Part shown: one piece after another, positions 6,998-12,946 of the stretch | Layout: every line of letters begins with the position of its first letter | Numbering within the stretch: the stretch's first letter is position 1 | DNA from: DASXSB01 sp036506275 | GTDB lineage: Bacteria > Methylomirabilota > Methylomirabilia > Rokubacteriales > CSP1-6 | Direction: 5' to 3' | Assembly: GCA_036506275.1 (NCBI GenBank) | Contig: DASXSB010000021.1 | Location: 1-18,289 of the forward strand | DNA: 18,289 nucleotides | The notes under the pieces: model-generated | The model's input: only the letters and a program-made list of their open reading frames with translations | What the model was told of the DNA's origin: nothing | Databases searched by the model: none | Translations under genes and position numbers: made by a program

Positions 6998-7124
6998 GCG
7001 TTTCCTCCTACGAACCACGCTCTCACGGTGAGGATCGATTCCGGAAAAAATTTCAACTTACGCGACCCACCCGTGGCGGCGCCTGGCGAAGGAGGTGATG
7101 GACGTCGAGGTGGACAATTTTTTT

Positions 7125-7232
7125 TCAGCAGCCGCCGGGCGAGGGCCCCAGCTTCCCGGCGCCGGTGTTCATGGCGTAGGCGTCATCCCGCGTCGTGTTC
7201 GGGCCTCCACGCTCGAGCGCGGGCGCCGCCAT
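7125..7232 (-). CDS. Possible 35-aa protein coupled to the amidohydrolase gene
   Basis: The amidohydrolase stop and this ATG overlap as TGATG, a classic coupling arrangement. The 35 codons have almost all G or C in third position, as in the neighbouring real genes. The peptide begins MAAPALERGG, contains DDAYAMNTGAG and ends GPSPGGC. No family is recognised. The single terminal Cys after Gly-Gly is striking, but too little to call a modified peptide. It could simply be chance open frame in GC-rich DNA. Confidence 0.35.
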   Translation of the reverse strand: MAAPALERGGPNTTRDDAYAMNTGAGKLGPSPGGC

Positions 7233-8731
7233 CACGACATGGAGACGTAGCCGTAGCGGAGATTGCTGCGGCCGCCGCCGCGCGCTTCGTAGTCGGCCTT
7301 GAGGATGCCCAGCCGATCGTTTCCGCCGTCGAGCTCGGCTTGACGCTTGAACTGGTAGAGGCGGGCCACGTTCTCGCCGAAGATCGCGGTCTTGATGGAG
7401 CCGTCGGCGGCGCCGAGCGGCGCGTAGCCGTACTGCTTCTGCATGTCTTCGGGAATCTCGAGCCGTCGCAGCGCCTCGATCTGCCACTGGGGCGAGCCCG
7501 TCCAGATGGCGTCGCTTCCCCAGATGACGTGGTCGACACCGAGGCCGCGCACGAGCGTCCCCATCAACGCCGCCGCCAGCCGTGGCTGGGAGACCGTCGT
7601 GTGCGCGAAGAGCTGGCCGAGGTCACCGTAGACGTTCTTCACGCCGTACTTGGCGGGGACCTCCGCGAGGTCGGTCACCCACTCGATGCGCCCGGTCTTC
7701 TCGAACTGCGCGACCGCCTGCTCCGCACTGCCGCCCGGGTGCAAGCGATACCCGCTGTGATAGATGATGAAGTTGAGCTGCGGCCAGTCCCGCGCCGCCT
7801 TGCCCACGTCGCGCACGTCACAGTACGGCAACAGCCGCGGGTACTGCTGTTCCACCGACGGCGGGAACAGCCCCTTGTGAATGCACACGTTGCGCAGGCC
7901 GGCCTTTGCGAACTTCTCGTAGGCCGGATAGACCAGCTTCTCGTCGTCGAGGTGCCACGGCCACTTCGCCAGTTCCTTGTGCGTGTTGTCGCCGATTGTG
8001 TAGCCCTTGAACGAGTCCGGCCGGAGCTCGGCGATGGCGCGATCGATCTCCTCCAGCCACCGCGGCTGCCCGGGCGTGAAGATCGCGTGCGCGAGCATGC
8101 GGCGCGCGCCCAGCTGCTCGTTCACCTGGCGGCGCGCGGCCGCGATCATGTCGTTGGTGAGGAACCAGTCCTGGGCCACGTCGGAGGGCGCGCTGGAGAG
8201 GAGCGCCACCTTGGTGTCGCTGTCGAGGAAGACTTCCTTGAAATAGTTGTTGAACTTCAAGTCTTCGAGGCTCTGGGGGCGGTCGACGAGCCCGGGATTC
8301 CAGCCCGCTTTGCCGACGGCCTGCCGCTGGCGCAGGAACGTCTCGATGCGCGTGTCGTCGCGCAGGAAGTGGGTGTGGGTGTCCATCACGAACTGCCCCG
8401 CCAGCTTCTTGGCGCGCTCGTCCGCCATCTCACGGTCGGCGGCTTCGGCGCGGGAGACGTCGAAGAGCGTCCCGTACACGTCGTTCATCGCCACGAAGGC
8501 GGCCGCCATCCCCGCCGCCGTCTCGAAGAACCGGCGACGGCTGATCCCCTGCTTGCGCGCCAGCTCCGTGCCGAGCCGCTTCACGCGCACCTCGACCTCG
8601 CGCTGCGCCCGGCTCTGCGGCTCCGGGAAATACTCGTCACTGGACACGATCTGGGTGGGCACGGGGCCCGGGAACGCGTGGATCTCGGCGGGACGCAGCC
8701 GATCGAGCTCGTCGTCGCTCAGGAGTCTCAT
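7232..8731 (-). CDS. Amidohydrolase_2 family metal-dependent hydrolase with internal twin-arginine motif
   Basis: A 499-aa TIM-barrel hydrolase of the amidohydrolase_2 group (hydrolases and decarboxylases acting on C-N, C-O or C-C bonds). The metal-binding MDTHTH is at 116-121; later strands carry NVCIHKG, FIIYHSGY and the barrel-closing Asp motif IWGSDAIWTG. The start at 8731 has AGAGGAGG 6 nt upstream; the ATG at 8791 lacks a site and adds low-complexity sequence. Ahead of the catalytic domain is a 60-residue polar region, then SRRRFFETAAGMAAAFVAM at 64-82, a Tat-like motif plus hydrophobic segment, so the enzyme may be exported despite the long leader. It stands 139 nt downstream of the DsrE-like gene and overlaps a possible 35-aa ORF at its end. 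Substrate unknown; aromatic or lactone compounds are usual for the family. Confidence 0.82.
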   Translation of the reverse strand: MRLLSDDELDRLRPAEIHAFPGPVPTQIVSSDEYFPEPQSRAQREVEVRVKRLGTELARKQGISRRRFFETAAGMAAAFVAMNDVYGTLFDVSRAEAADREMADERAKKLAGQFVMDTHTHFLRDDTRIETFLRQRQAVGKAGWNPGLVDRPQSLEDLKFNNYFKEVFLDSDTKVALLSSAPSDVAQDWFLTNDMIAAARRQVNEQLGARRMLAHAIFTPGQPRWLEEIDRAIAELRPDSFKGYTIGDNTHKELAKWPWHLDDEKLVYPAYEKFAKAGLRNVCIHKGLFPPSVEQQYPRLLPYCDVRDVGKAARDWPQLNFIIYHSGYRLHPGGSAEQAVAQFEKTGRIEWVTDLAEVPAKYGVKNVYGDLGQLFAHTTVSQPRLAAALMGTLVRGLGVDHVIWGSDAIWTGSPQWQIEALRRLEIPEDMQKQYGYAPLGAADGSIKTAIFGENVARLYQFKRQAELDGGNDRLGILKADYEARGGGRSNLRYGYVSMS

Positions 8732-8852
8732 CGCCGCCTCCTCTAGGGTGGGGAACGCGCACGGCGCCGCCGACGGCGACTGATACCACATCCCGACCGC
8801 GTTCGCGAGGCGCCGGTGCGGTGCGGGATCGCGCGGTGGCCGCGGTGGCGCC

Positions 8853-8867
8853 GGCGGCGACGCCGCC
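8853..8867 (-). terminator. Small GC hairpin after the DsrE-like gene
   Basis: GGCGGC-GTC-GCCGCC on the minus strand begins 3 nt past the TAG stop. It is a stable 6-bp stem without a T-run, placed where a terminator or 3' stabiliser would be expected. Confidence 0.3.
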
Positions 8868-8870
8868 CCC

Positions 8871-9233
8871 CTAGAGCGACACGACCTTGTCGGCGGCGGC
8901 CGTCTTTTCCGCGAATACCTTGGGATTTATGAACTGCGCATTCTTCGTCTTCAGATCGGTGTCGGTGACCCCACGGGCCACCGAGCATTTCCCTCAGACG
9001 AAGATGGGGACACGATGGGAGACTACTCCCTGGAGCATCTCGCGAAGCGGCGGCATGGCGACGGGCATCACCGCGGCCGCCACGTCGTCCTTCATGAGAT
9101 ACGCCGCCTCCCCCGCGAGAAAGATCTGCGGCTGGTGGCCGGCTTCGACGGCTCCCAGCGCAAAGTTGAACGGCAACCCGGCCCGGGTGGGGTCGTCGCT
9201 GCCCGCCGTCCCGACGTAGAGAATGGTCGCCAT
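8871..9233 (-). CDS. DsrE-like selenoprotein candidate (in-frame TGA read as Sec80)
   Basis: A 120-residue DsrE/DsrF-like small cytosolic protein, a fold used in sulfur relay and thiol redox. ATG 9233 has AAAGGAG 9 nt upstream. The N-terminal half (MATILYVGTAGSDDPTRAGL, FALGAVEAGHQPQIFLAGEA, MPVAMPPLREML) and the part after the TGA (GKCSVARGVTDTDLKTKNAQ, FINPKVFAEKTAAADKVVSL, then TAG) are both typical and together give the normal family length. The TGA at 8996-8994 replaces the first Cys of the usual V-C-G-x-C-x-x-ARG motif, giving Sec80-Gly-Lys-Cys83, a UxxC redox pair. A hairpin with the spacing of a bacterial SECIS follows. Conventional calling would stop at 79 aa and lose the redox motif. 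Alternatives are a nonsense mutation or a sequencing error. No sel genes are in the window to confirm that the host inserts Sec. Confidence 0.8.
8962..8984 (-). promoter_or_regulatory. Candidate bacterial SECIS hairpin
   Basis: In the mRNA, UCGGUGGCCC pairs with GGGUCACCGA (10 bp, one G-U wobble) around a GUG apical loop. The loop starts 19 nt after the UGA. Bacterial SECIS elements lie just downstream of the Sec codon inside the coding region, with a short apical loop carrying G (often GU) near its start at roughly this distance; SelB binds this loop. The hairpin also encodes the conserved SVARGVT segment, so it meets protein and RNA constraints at once. Confidence 0.65.
8994..8996 (-). other. 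In-frame TGA, predicted selenocysteine codon
   Basis: Codon 80 of the DsrE-like gene. It occupies the position of a conserved Cys and is preceded by PIFV and followed by GKCSVARG in the same frame, with the frame open for 40 further codons. Confidence 0.75.
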
Positions 9234-9269
9234 GGGTCGACTCCTTTCGGTGATCTGCGCGCGGGTGGA

Positions 9270-9279
9270 AGTGTACTCC
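9270..9279. repeat. Second copy of 10-mer agtgtactcc, upstream of the DsrE-like gene
   Basis: Exact match to 5886-5895. On the minus strand it reads GGAGTACACT, 36 nt before the DsrE-like start, a distance similar to its place before the LLM gene. It may be a shared -10 region (TACACT) or a regulator site in the 94-nt divergent gap with the CDF gene. Confidence 0.3.
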
Positions 9280-9327
9280 CGAGATTTCGAGGCGGGGCGC
9301 GCCGCGGGCGCGGCATACTGAGGCGCG

Positions 9328-9948
9328 ATGAGCACGTGTTGTGACCTGAGCCACGACGTCGGGGAGCGGCAGCGGCGGGTCCTCGTGGTCGTCCTCTGGA
9401 TCAACGCCGCGATGTTCGTCGCCGAGTTCGGCGGCGGCCTCCTCGCTCACTCGACGGCGCTGCTCGCCGACTCCGTCGACATGCTGGGCGACGCCATCGT
9501 GTACGGCTTCAGTCTTCACGCCGTCGCGCGCGGGCCCCGGGAGAAAGCGCGGGCGGCGCTCGTGAAGGGTGTGCTCATGGCCGCCTTCGGGGTGGGCGTG
9601 CTGCTCGAGGTCGTGCTCAAGCTGGTGGAGGGCCTGGTCCCGAGCGCCCACCTCATGGAAGGTATCGGGCTCGTCGCCCTCGCCGCCAACACGACGTGTC
9701 TGCTGTTGCTGTCGCGCCATCGGGCGGACGACGTGAACATGCGCTCGGCGTGGATCTGTTCCCGCAACGACGTCGTCGCCAACGGCGGTGTTCTTCTCGC
9801 CGCCGTCGCCGTCGCCGTCACCGGATCCGCGTGGCCGGACATCGTGATGGGCCTCACCATCGCCGCCATCTTCGGAACGTCCGCGGTGGGCATCATCCGC
9901 CAGGCTCGCCGTGCCTGGCCGTCACGCCCCGCGCGCGTTCCCTCCTGA
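9328..9948 (+). CDS. CDF-like cation transporter, short form
   Basis: A 206-aa inner-membrane protein of the cation diffusion facilitator type, expected to export divalent metal ions against protons. About six hydrophobic segments are visible (roughly 16-38, 42-65, 78-100, 110-128, 147-166, 170-192). The TM2 signature ALLADSVDMLGDA (45-56 region) carries Asp48, Asp51 and Asp55, with Asp where zinc CDFs usually have His. The TM5-equivalent motif is RNDVVAN (Asp148, Asn152) in place of HxxxD. The cytosolic C-terminal metal-sensing domain is absent. The N-terminus has a CC pair (residues 4-5). It is divergent from the DsrE-like gene. The metal specificity is unclear; a transport role is likely but altered ligands make classical zinc export uncertain. 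Confidence 0.8.
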   Translation: MSTCCDLSHDVGERQRRVLVVVLWINAAMFVAEFGGGLLAHSTALLADSVDMLGDAIVYGFSLHAVARGPREKARAALVKGVLMAAFGVGVLLEVVLKLVEGLVPSAHLMEGIGLVALAANTTCLLLLSRHRADDVNMRSAWICSRNDVVANGGVLLAAVAVAVTGSAWPDIVMGLTIAAIFGTSAVGIIRQARRAWPSRPARVPS

Positions 9949-9957
9949 CCTCCGACC

Positions 9958-9973
9958 GCGGCCGCGTGGCCGC
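9958..9973. terminator. Hairpin between the converging CDF and AKR genes
   Basis: A perfect 6-bp stem GCGGCC/GGCCGC with loop GCGT lies in the 37-nt gap between two converging genes. It is placed to act on both transcripts, but no T-run follows on either side. Confidence 0.4.
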
Positions 9974-9985
9974 CCGCATCGTAGG

Positions 9986-10813
9986 TCAGCCGACGAGCGA
10001 TTCGATCGTTTCCACCTCGTCGGGGGACAGCGCAAGGTCGCGGCTGGCGAGGTCCTGCTTCATGTGCGCGACGTCGGAGGTTCCCGTCAGCGGCAACATC
10101 CCGACCGCGCGGGCAAACCGGAACACTACCTGGGCCGGCGTCACCTTCTGGCCGGCGGCGATGCTCGCGACCACCGGGTGCCGCAGCACTTCGGGATTGG
10201 CCGTCAACAACGAGAACCCTTGGTAGACGATGCCGCGCTCGCCACAGAACGCGCGGACGTCGCGGTCCCAGCCGAAGCGGGCGAAGCACCGGTTCTGGAC
10301 GAACGCGGGTGGCTCGGCGCCGCCGCTCACCATCTGCTGAAGATGGCGCAGCGACACGTTGCTGACGCCGAGGAGGCGCGTGCGGCCGGCATCACGCTCC
10401 TTCGCCATCGCCGCCCACACCGCGGCGTCGTCGCCGGTCCAGCCACGGCCGGAGGCCGGCCCGTGCAAGACGAAGCTGTCGACGTGATCGGTCGCGAGAT
10501 GCTCGAGTGAGCTGGCCAACGACTGTGCCACCTGCGTGGCGAGATCGGCGGTGGGGTCGTAGGGCAACCGGTGATCCTGACCTCCGGCATAGGTGAACTT
10601 CGTCTGCAAGAAGAGATCCGCGCGCGTGACGACACCGGCTCCATACGCGGCGGCCAGCGCTTCGCCCACTCCCGCCTCGAAGTAGTGGCGTCGTTGATTG
10701 GCGGTGTCGATCCCGCGAAAGCCGGTGCGGAGCGCGAGCTCGGTGAGCGCCGAGGTCCGATCTTCCTTCCACGCCGTGCCGTAGAGGAACTCGGGGACGC
10801 GCGGCGGCGTCAC
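9986..10813 (-). CDS. Aldo/keto reductase
   Basis: A 275-aa cytosolic NADPH-dependent TIM-barrel reductase of carbonyl compounds. The AKR tetrad is visible: Asp36 (GFRGIDTA), Tyr44 (RRHYFEAGVGEAL), Lys72 (LQTKFTY) and His117 (DSFVLHGP). Further family marks are LLGVSNVSLRHLQQ and, near the end, LPLTGTSDVAHMKQDL, which matches the cofactor-binding IPGTS region. Length is slightly short but complete. The start is GTG at 10813; it overlaps the stop of a tiny upstream ORF as GTGA. It converges with the CDF gene. The substrate is unknown. Confidence 0.87.
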   Translation of the reverse strand: MTPPRVPEFLYGTAWKEDRTSALTELALRTGFRGIDTANQRRHYFEAGVGEALAAAYGAGVVTRADLFLQTKFTYAGGQDHRLPYDPTADLATQVAQSLASSLEHLATDHVDSFVLHGPASGRGWTGDDAAVWAAMAKERDAGRTRLLGVSNVSLRHLQQMVSGGAEPPAFVQNRCFARFGWDRDVRAFCGERGIVYQGFSLLTANPEVLRHPVVASIAAGQKVTPAQVVFRFARAVGMLPLTGTSDVAHMKQDLASRDLALSPDEVETIESLVG

Positions 10814-10893
10814 CAGATGCTCAGCACGCGCGCCGCCACCAGGAGGAGGAACGCGGCGACCGCAATGGCGAGGACGATGCGCCCGGCCGTCAC
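10810..10893 (-). CDS. Possible 27-aa membrane peptide upstream of the AKR gene
   Basis: A GTG-started 27-codon frame encoding VTAGRIVLAIAVAAFLLLVA followed by ARVLSIW. It is one hydrophobic helix flanked by Arg, ending in a stop that overlaps the AKR start (GTGA). Third positions are nearly all G or C. The ribosome site (AAGGCGA about 10 nt upstream) is weak. It could be a real single-span small protein or a leader coupling translation to the reductase; chance is also possible. Confidence 0.35.
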   Translation of the reverse strand: MTAGRIVLAIAVAAFLLLVAARVLSIW

Positions 10894-10962
10894 CGGCGGC
10901 CGTCGCCTTGCGTCATGGCATCACCGGCAGGAGCAGTCATCAGCGTGTATCCTACATAGCGC

Positions 10963-12078
10963 GTGCGCTTCGGAACGTTTTTCTTCTTCCAGGCGGTCCC
11001 CTGGCTCAGTCACGCCGACGTCGTGCACCGTGAGCTGGAGCAGATGCAGTGGACGGAGGAGCTCGGCTTCGATCGGATCTGGCTCACCGAGCACCACTTC
11101 ATCGATTACGGCCTCTCCGTGGACCCGGGCGCGCTCGCCGCCGTCGCCGCCGCCACCACGCGCCATGTCCGCATCGGGCTGGCCGCCGCCATCCTTCCCT
11201 TCCACCACCCTCTGCGGCTCGCCGAGCAGATCGCGCTCGTCGACATCGTCTCGCGAGGGCGGCTCGACGTGGGGCTCGGGCGCGGCAACCGACCCGCCGA
11301 GTTTCGCGGGTTCGACGTTCCCCAGGAAGAATCGCGAGCGCGCTTCGAGGAGGCGGTGGACATCATGGTGCGAGCGTGGACGGAAGAACGGCTCACCTAC
11401 CAAGGCCGCTTCTTCACGGTGACCGACGCCCGCGTGATGCCGAGACCCTGGCAGCAGCCGCATCCACCGCTCTACCAGGTGTGTGGCAGCAAGGAGAGCA
11501 TCGAGGGCACAGCCGCCCGCGGCTGGCCCATGCTGAACTCGGTACTGCGCGGCAACGCCGAGCAACAGCTCGCCACGAACCGCGATACCTACGTCGCCGC
11601 GCTCCGGCAGCACGGCCGCGGCGACGCCGACATCGCGGCCCTCCTCGCGCGGTGGGGCGTGTCACGCCAGATCTACGTCGCTCGCACCGACGCCGAGGCC
11701 CTCGCGGAAGCCCACGACGCCGAGATGTGGTATCAGGAGTCCTTTCGTCGCTTCGTGCTCCCCGATCGCATCGAGGACGCTCATCCGAGCTTGCAGCCGC
11801 ACTTTCGCGGGCTCGCCGAACGACTGGCCCGCATTTCGTGGGACGAGCTGGTTCGAGAGACCGTCGCCTTCGGTTCGCCCGACACCGTCGCGCGGCGGAT
11901 CGACGGCATGCGGGCGGCCGGCGTCGGCCACGTCCTGTGCTGGATGAACTTCGGCGGGCTGCCGCAAGACAAGATCCGTCGCTCCATGGAGCTGTTCGCG
12001 CGCGAGGTCATGCCGCACTTCCGCGACGGCGACAGTCACGACGGCGACGGGAACGACGGCGACCGCTCGAGACGCTGA
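10963..12078 (+). CDS. LLM-class flavin-dependent oxidoreductase (second copy)
   Basis: A 371-aa luciferase-like TIM-barrel enzyme starting with GTG (MRFGTFFFFQAVPW). Family landmarks: QWTEELGFDRIWLTEHHFIDYGLSVDPGALAAVAA (about 29-64), HVRIGLAAAILPFHHPLRLAEQIALVDIVSRGRLDVGLGRG (about 67-107) and PHPPLYQVCGSKESIEGTAARGWPM. Function is reduced-flavin (FMN or F420) dependent oxidation of an unknown organic compound. It is the same superfamily as the enzyme at 4771-5856, but the sequences differ enough to suggest different substrates. A poor ribosome site and TATCCT 9 nt before the GTG raise the possibility of a very short or absent leader. The last 18 residues form an Asp/Gly-rich tail (RDGDSHDGDGNDGD), outside the normal fold. 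Confidence 0.88.
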   Translation: MRFGTFFFFQAVPWLSHADVVHRELEQMQWTEELGFDRIWLTEHHFIDYGLSVDPGALAAVAAATTRHVRIGLAAAILPFHHPLRLAEQIALVDIVSRGRLDVGLGRGNRPAEFRGFDVPQEESRARFEEAVDIMVRAWTEERLTYQGRFFTVTDARVMPRPWQQPHPPLYQVCGSKESIEGTAARGWPMLNSVLRGNAEQQLATNRDTYVAALRQHGRGDADIAALLARWGVSRQIYVARTDAEALAEAHDAEMWYQESFRRFVLPDRIEDAHPSLQPHFRGLAERLARISWDELVRETVAFGSPDTVARRIDGMRAAGVGHVLCWMNFGGLPQDKIRRSMELFAREVMPHFRDGDSHDGDGNDGDRSRR

Positions 12079-12106
12079 CGGCTGGAAAGACGGCCGGAGA
12101 AGACGG

Positions 12107-12619
12107 CTAGAGGAGTCGGCGGGCCCCCACCCAGCGGCGCCGGTACCACTCTTCGTCGAGGCGGGAGACCTTCACGACGTCGCCGGGCTTGGTGGCGTGG
12201 ATGAAGCGGGCGTCGCCGATGTAGATGCCGCTGTGCCGGAGCCCGTCGAAGAAGACGATGTCACCCGGCGCGAGGGCGTCGCGCGACACCGCCAGTCCGA
12301 GCTGGTATTGCTTGTCGGCGCCGTGTGGGAGCCTGAGGCCGGCGCGGCCGTAGACGAACATCACGAAGCCCGAGCAATCGAAGCCGGCCGGTGAGGCACC
12401 GCCGCGCGCGTAGGGCGCTCCCACGTACTTCATCGCCGCGTCGACGACCTGCGATCGCGTCGCCGCATACCGTGTGGGGGGCGCGGCGGGCGGCGCCGGC
12501 GTCGAGCTCGCCGGCCGCTTGGCGGCGCAACCGCTCATCACGAGCGCGGCCATCGCGATACCGACGACGGTCGCCACCCCGGCGACCCGAGACATCGCGT
12601 TCGCGCGCACGGGATCCAT
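12107..12619 (-). CDS. NlpC/P60 family lipoprotein, peptidoglycan endopeptidase
   Basis: A 170-aa cell-wall hydrolase expected to cut stem-peptide bonds in peptidoglycan from a membrane anchor. The ATG at 12619 (GGTGA upstream) gives a signal peptide with hydrophobic residues 12-28 and lipobox MSGC with Cys31; Met9 is another possible start. A Pro/Ala-rich linker (about 36-50) follows, then the NlpC/P60 domain: VVDAAMKYVGAPYARGG, catalytic Cys82 in FDCSGF, His129 in RHSGIYIG and His141 in FIHA. The size matches minimal Spr/NlpC-type enzymes. The frame is open up to 12730, but longer starts would bury the lipoprotein signal. It converges with the LLM gene, 28 nt apart. Confidence 0.88.
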   Translation of the reverse strand: MDPVRANAMSRVAGVATVVGIAMAALVMSGCAAKRPASSTPAPPAAPPTRYAATRSQVVDAAMKYVGAPYARGGASPAGFDCSGFVMFVYGRAGLRLPHGADKQYQLGLAVSRDALAPGDIVFFDGLRHSGIYIGDARFIHATKPGDVVKVSRLDEEWYRRRWVGARRLL

Positions 12620-12820
12620 CGCCGTCACCCGGCAGCAAGAGAAATGCCGCACCGGGAGCACGGCCATCGATGGGCGCTCGCGCTGTGGAATCGGGCGGTT
12701 GGTGTCCGCGACGTGACGGGCCACGACCACTCCATGACACCTGACGTCCGCCGTGTGTCAGGACGACGCGATGCTTTTGCGTCCATGGCGGCCGTCGCTC
12801 ACCCAGGCCCAGTGGGCAGC

Positions 12821-12849
12821 TTGACCTTTTCCGCCGTCCAGCCTAGGGT
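12821..12849 (+). promoter_or_regulatory. Candidate promoter for the leader ORF and hyuAB
   Basis: TTGACC (12821-12826, 5 of 6) is followed by a 17-nt spacer and TAGGGT (12844-12849, 3 of 6). The expected transcription start falls at 12856-12857, on the ATG of the small ORF, so the transcript would be leaderless. Confidence 0.45.
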
Positions 12850-12856
12850 CGCCGCC

Positions 12857-12943
12857 ATGTCCCACTCACCCCTCCGTCGCTTCGCTGCTCTCTGCACGCT
12901 CACGATGATCGCGAGCGCGGCCGGGCGCCTCGAGGCGAAGTGA
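12857..12943 (+). CDS. 28-aa leader-like ORF before hyuA
   Basis: Encodes MSHSPLRRFAALCTLTMIAS followed by AAGRLEAK. It looks like a signal peptide: positive n-region LRR, hydrophobic core and small residues near a possible cleavage point. It then stops 3 nt before the hyuA ATG. There is no ribosome site, but a promoter ends 7 nt upstream, the layout of leaderless genes. It may be a leader peptide coupling translation into hyuA, or the stump of a lost secreted protein. Confidence 0.4.
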   Translation: MSHSPLRRFAALCTLTMIASAAGRLEAK

Positions 12944-12946
12944 CCG

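Noticed and set aside
7089..7099. ATCACCTCCTT on the minus strand, resembling a 16S rRNA 3' end
   Set aside because: Only 11 nt match and no rRNA sequence precedes it; chance or a Shine-Dalgarno-like string on the plus strand.
7118..7125. Run of eight T on the plus strand as a terminator
   Set aside because: No hairpin lies just upstream on the plus strand, and on the minus strand it becomes a run of A.
7028..8746. 572-aa plus-strand open frame opposite the amidohydrolase
   Set aside because: Composition is that of an antisense shadow; the minus strand encodes a clear amidohydrolase with metal motifs.
8994..9233. A complete 79-aa DsrE-like protein ending at the TGA
   Set aside because: The frame continues beyond the TGA with strongly family-like sequence including the second Cys and the ARG motif; a stop here would remove the active site. 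Sec readthrough explains it better.
12735..12762. Inverted repeats (CCTGAC/GTCAGG and TGACAC/GTGTCA) as an operator upstream of the NlpC gene
   Set aside because: Short 6-bp arms that overlap each other, more than 110 nt from the NlpC start; not enough to claim a binding site.
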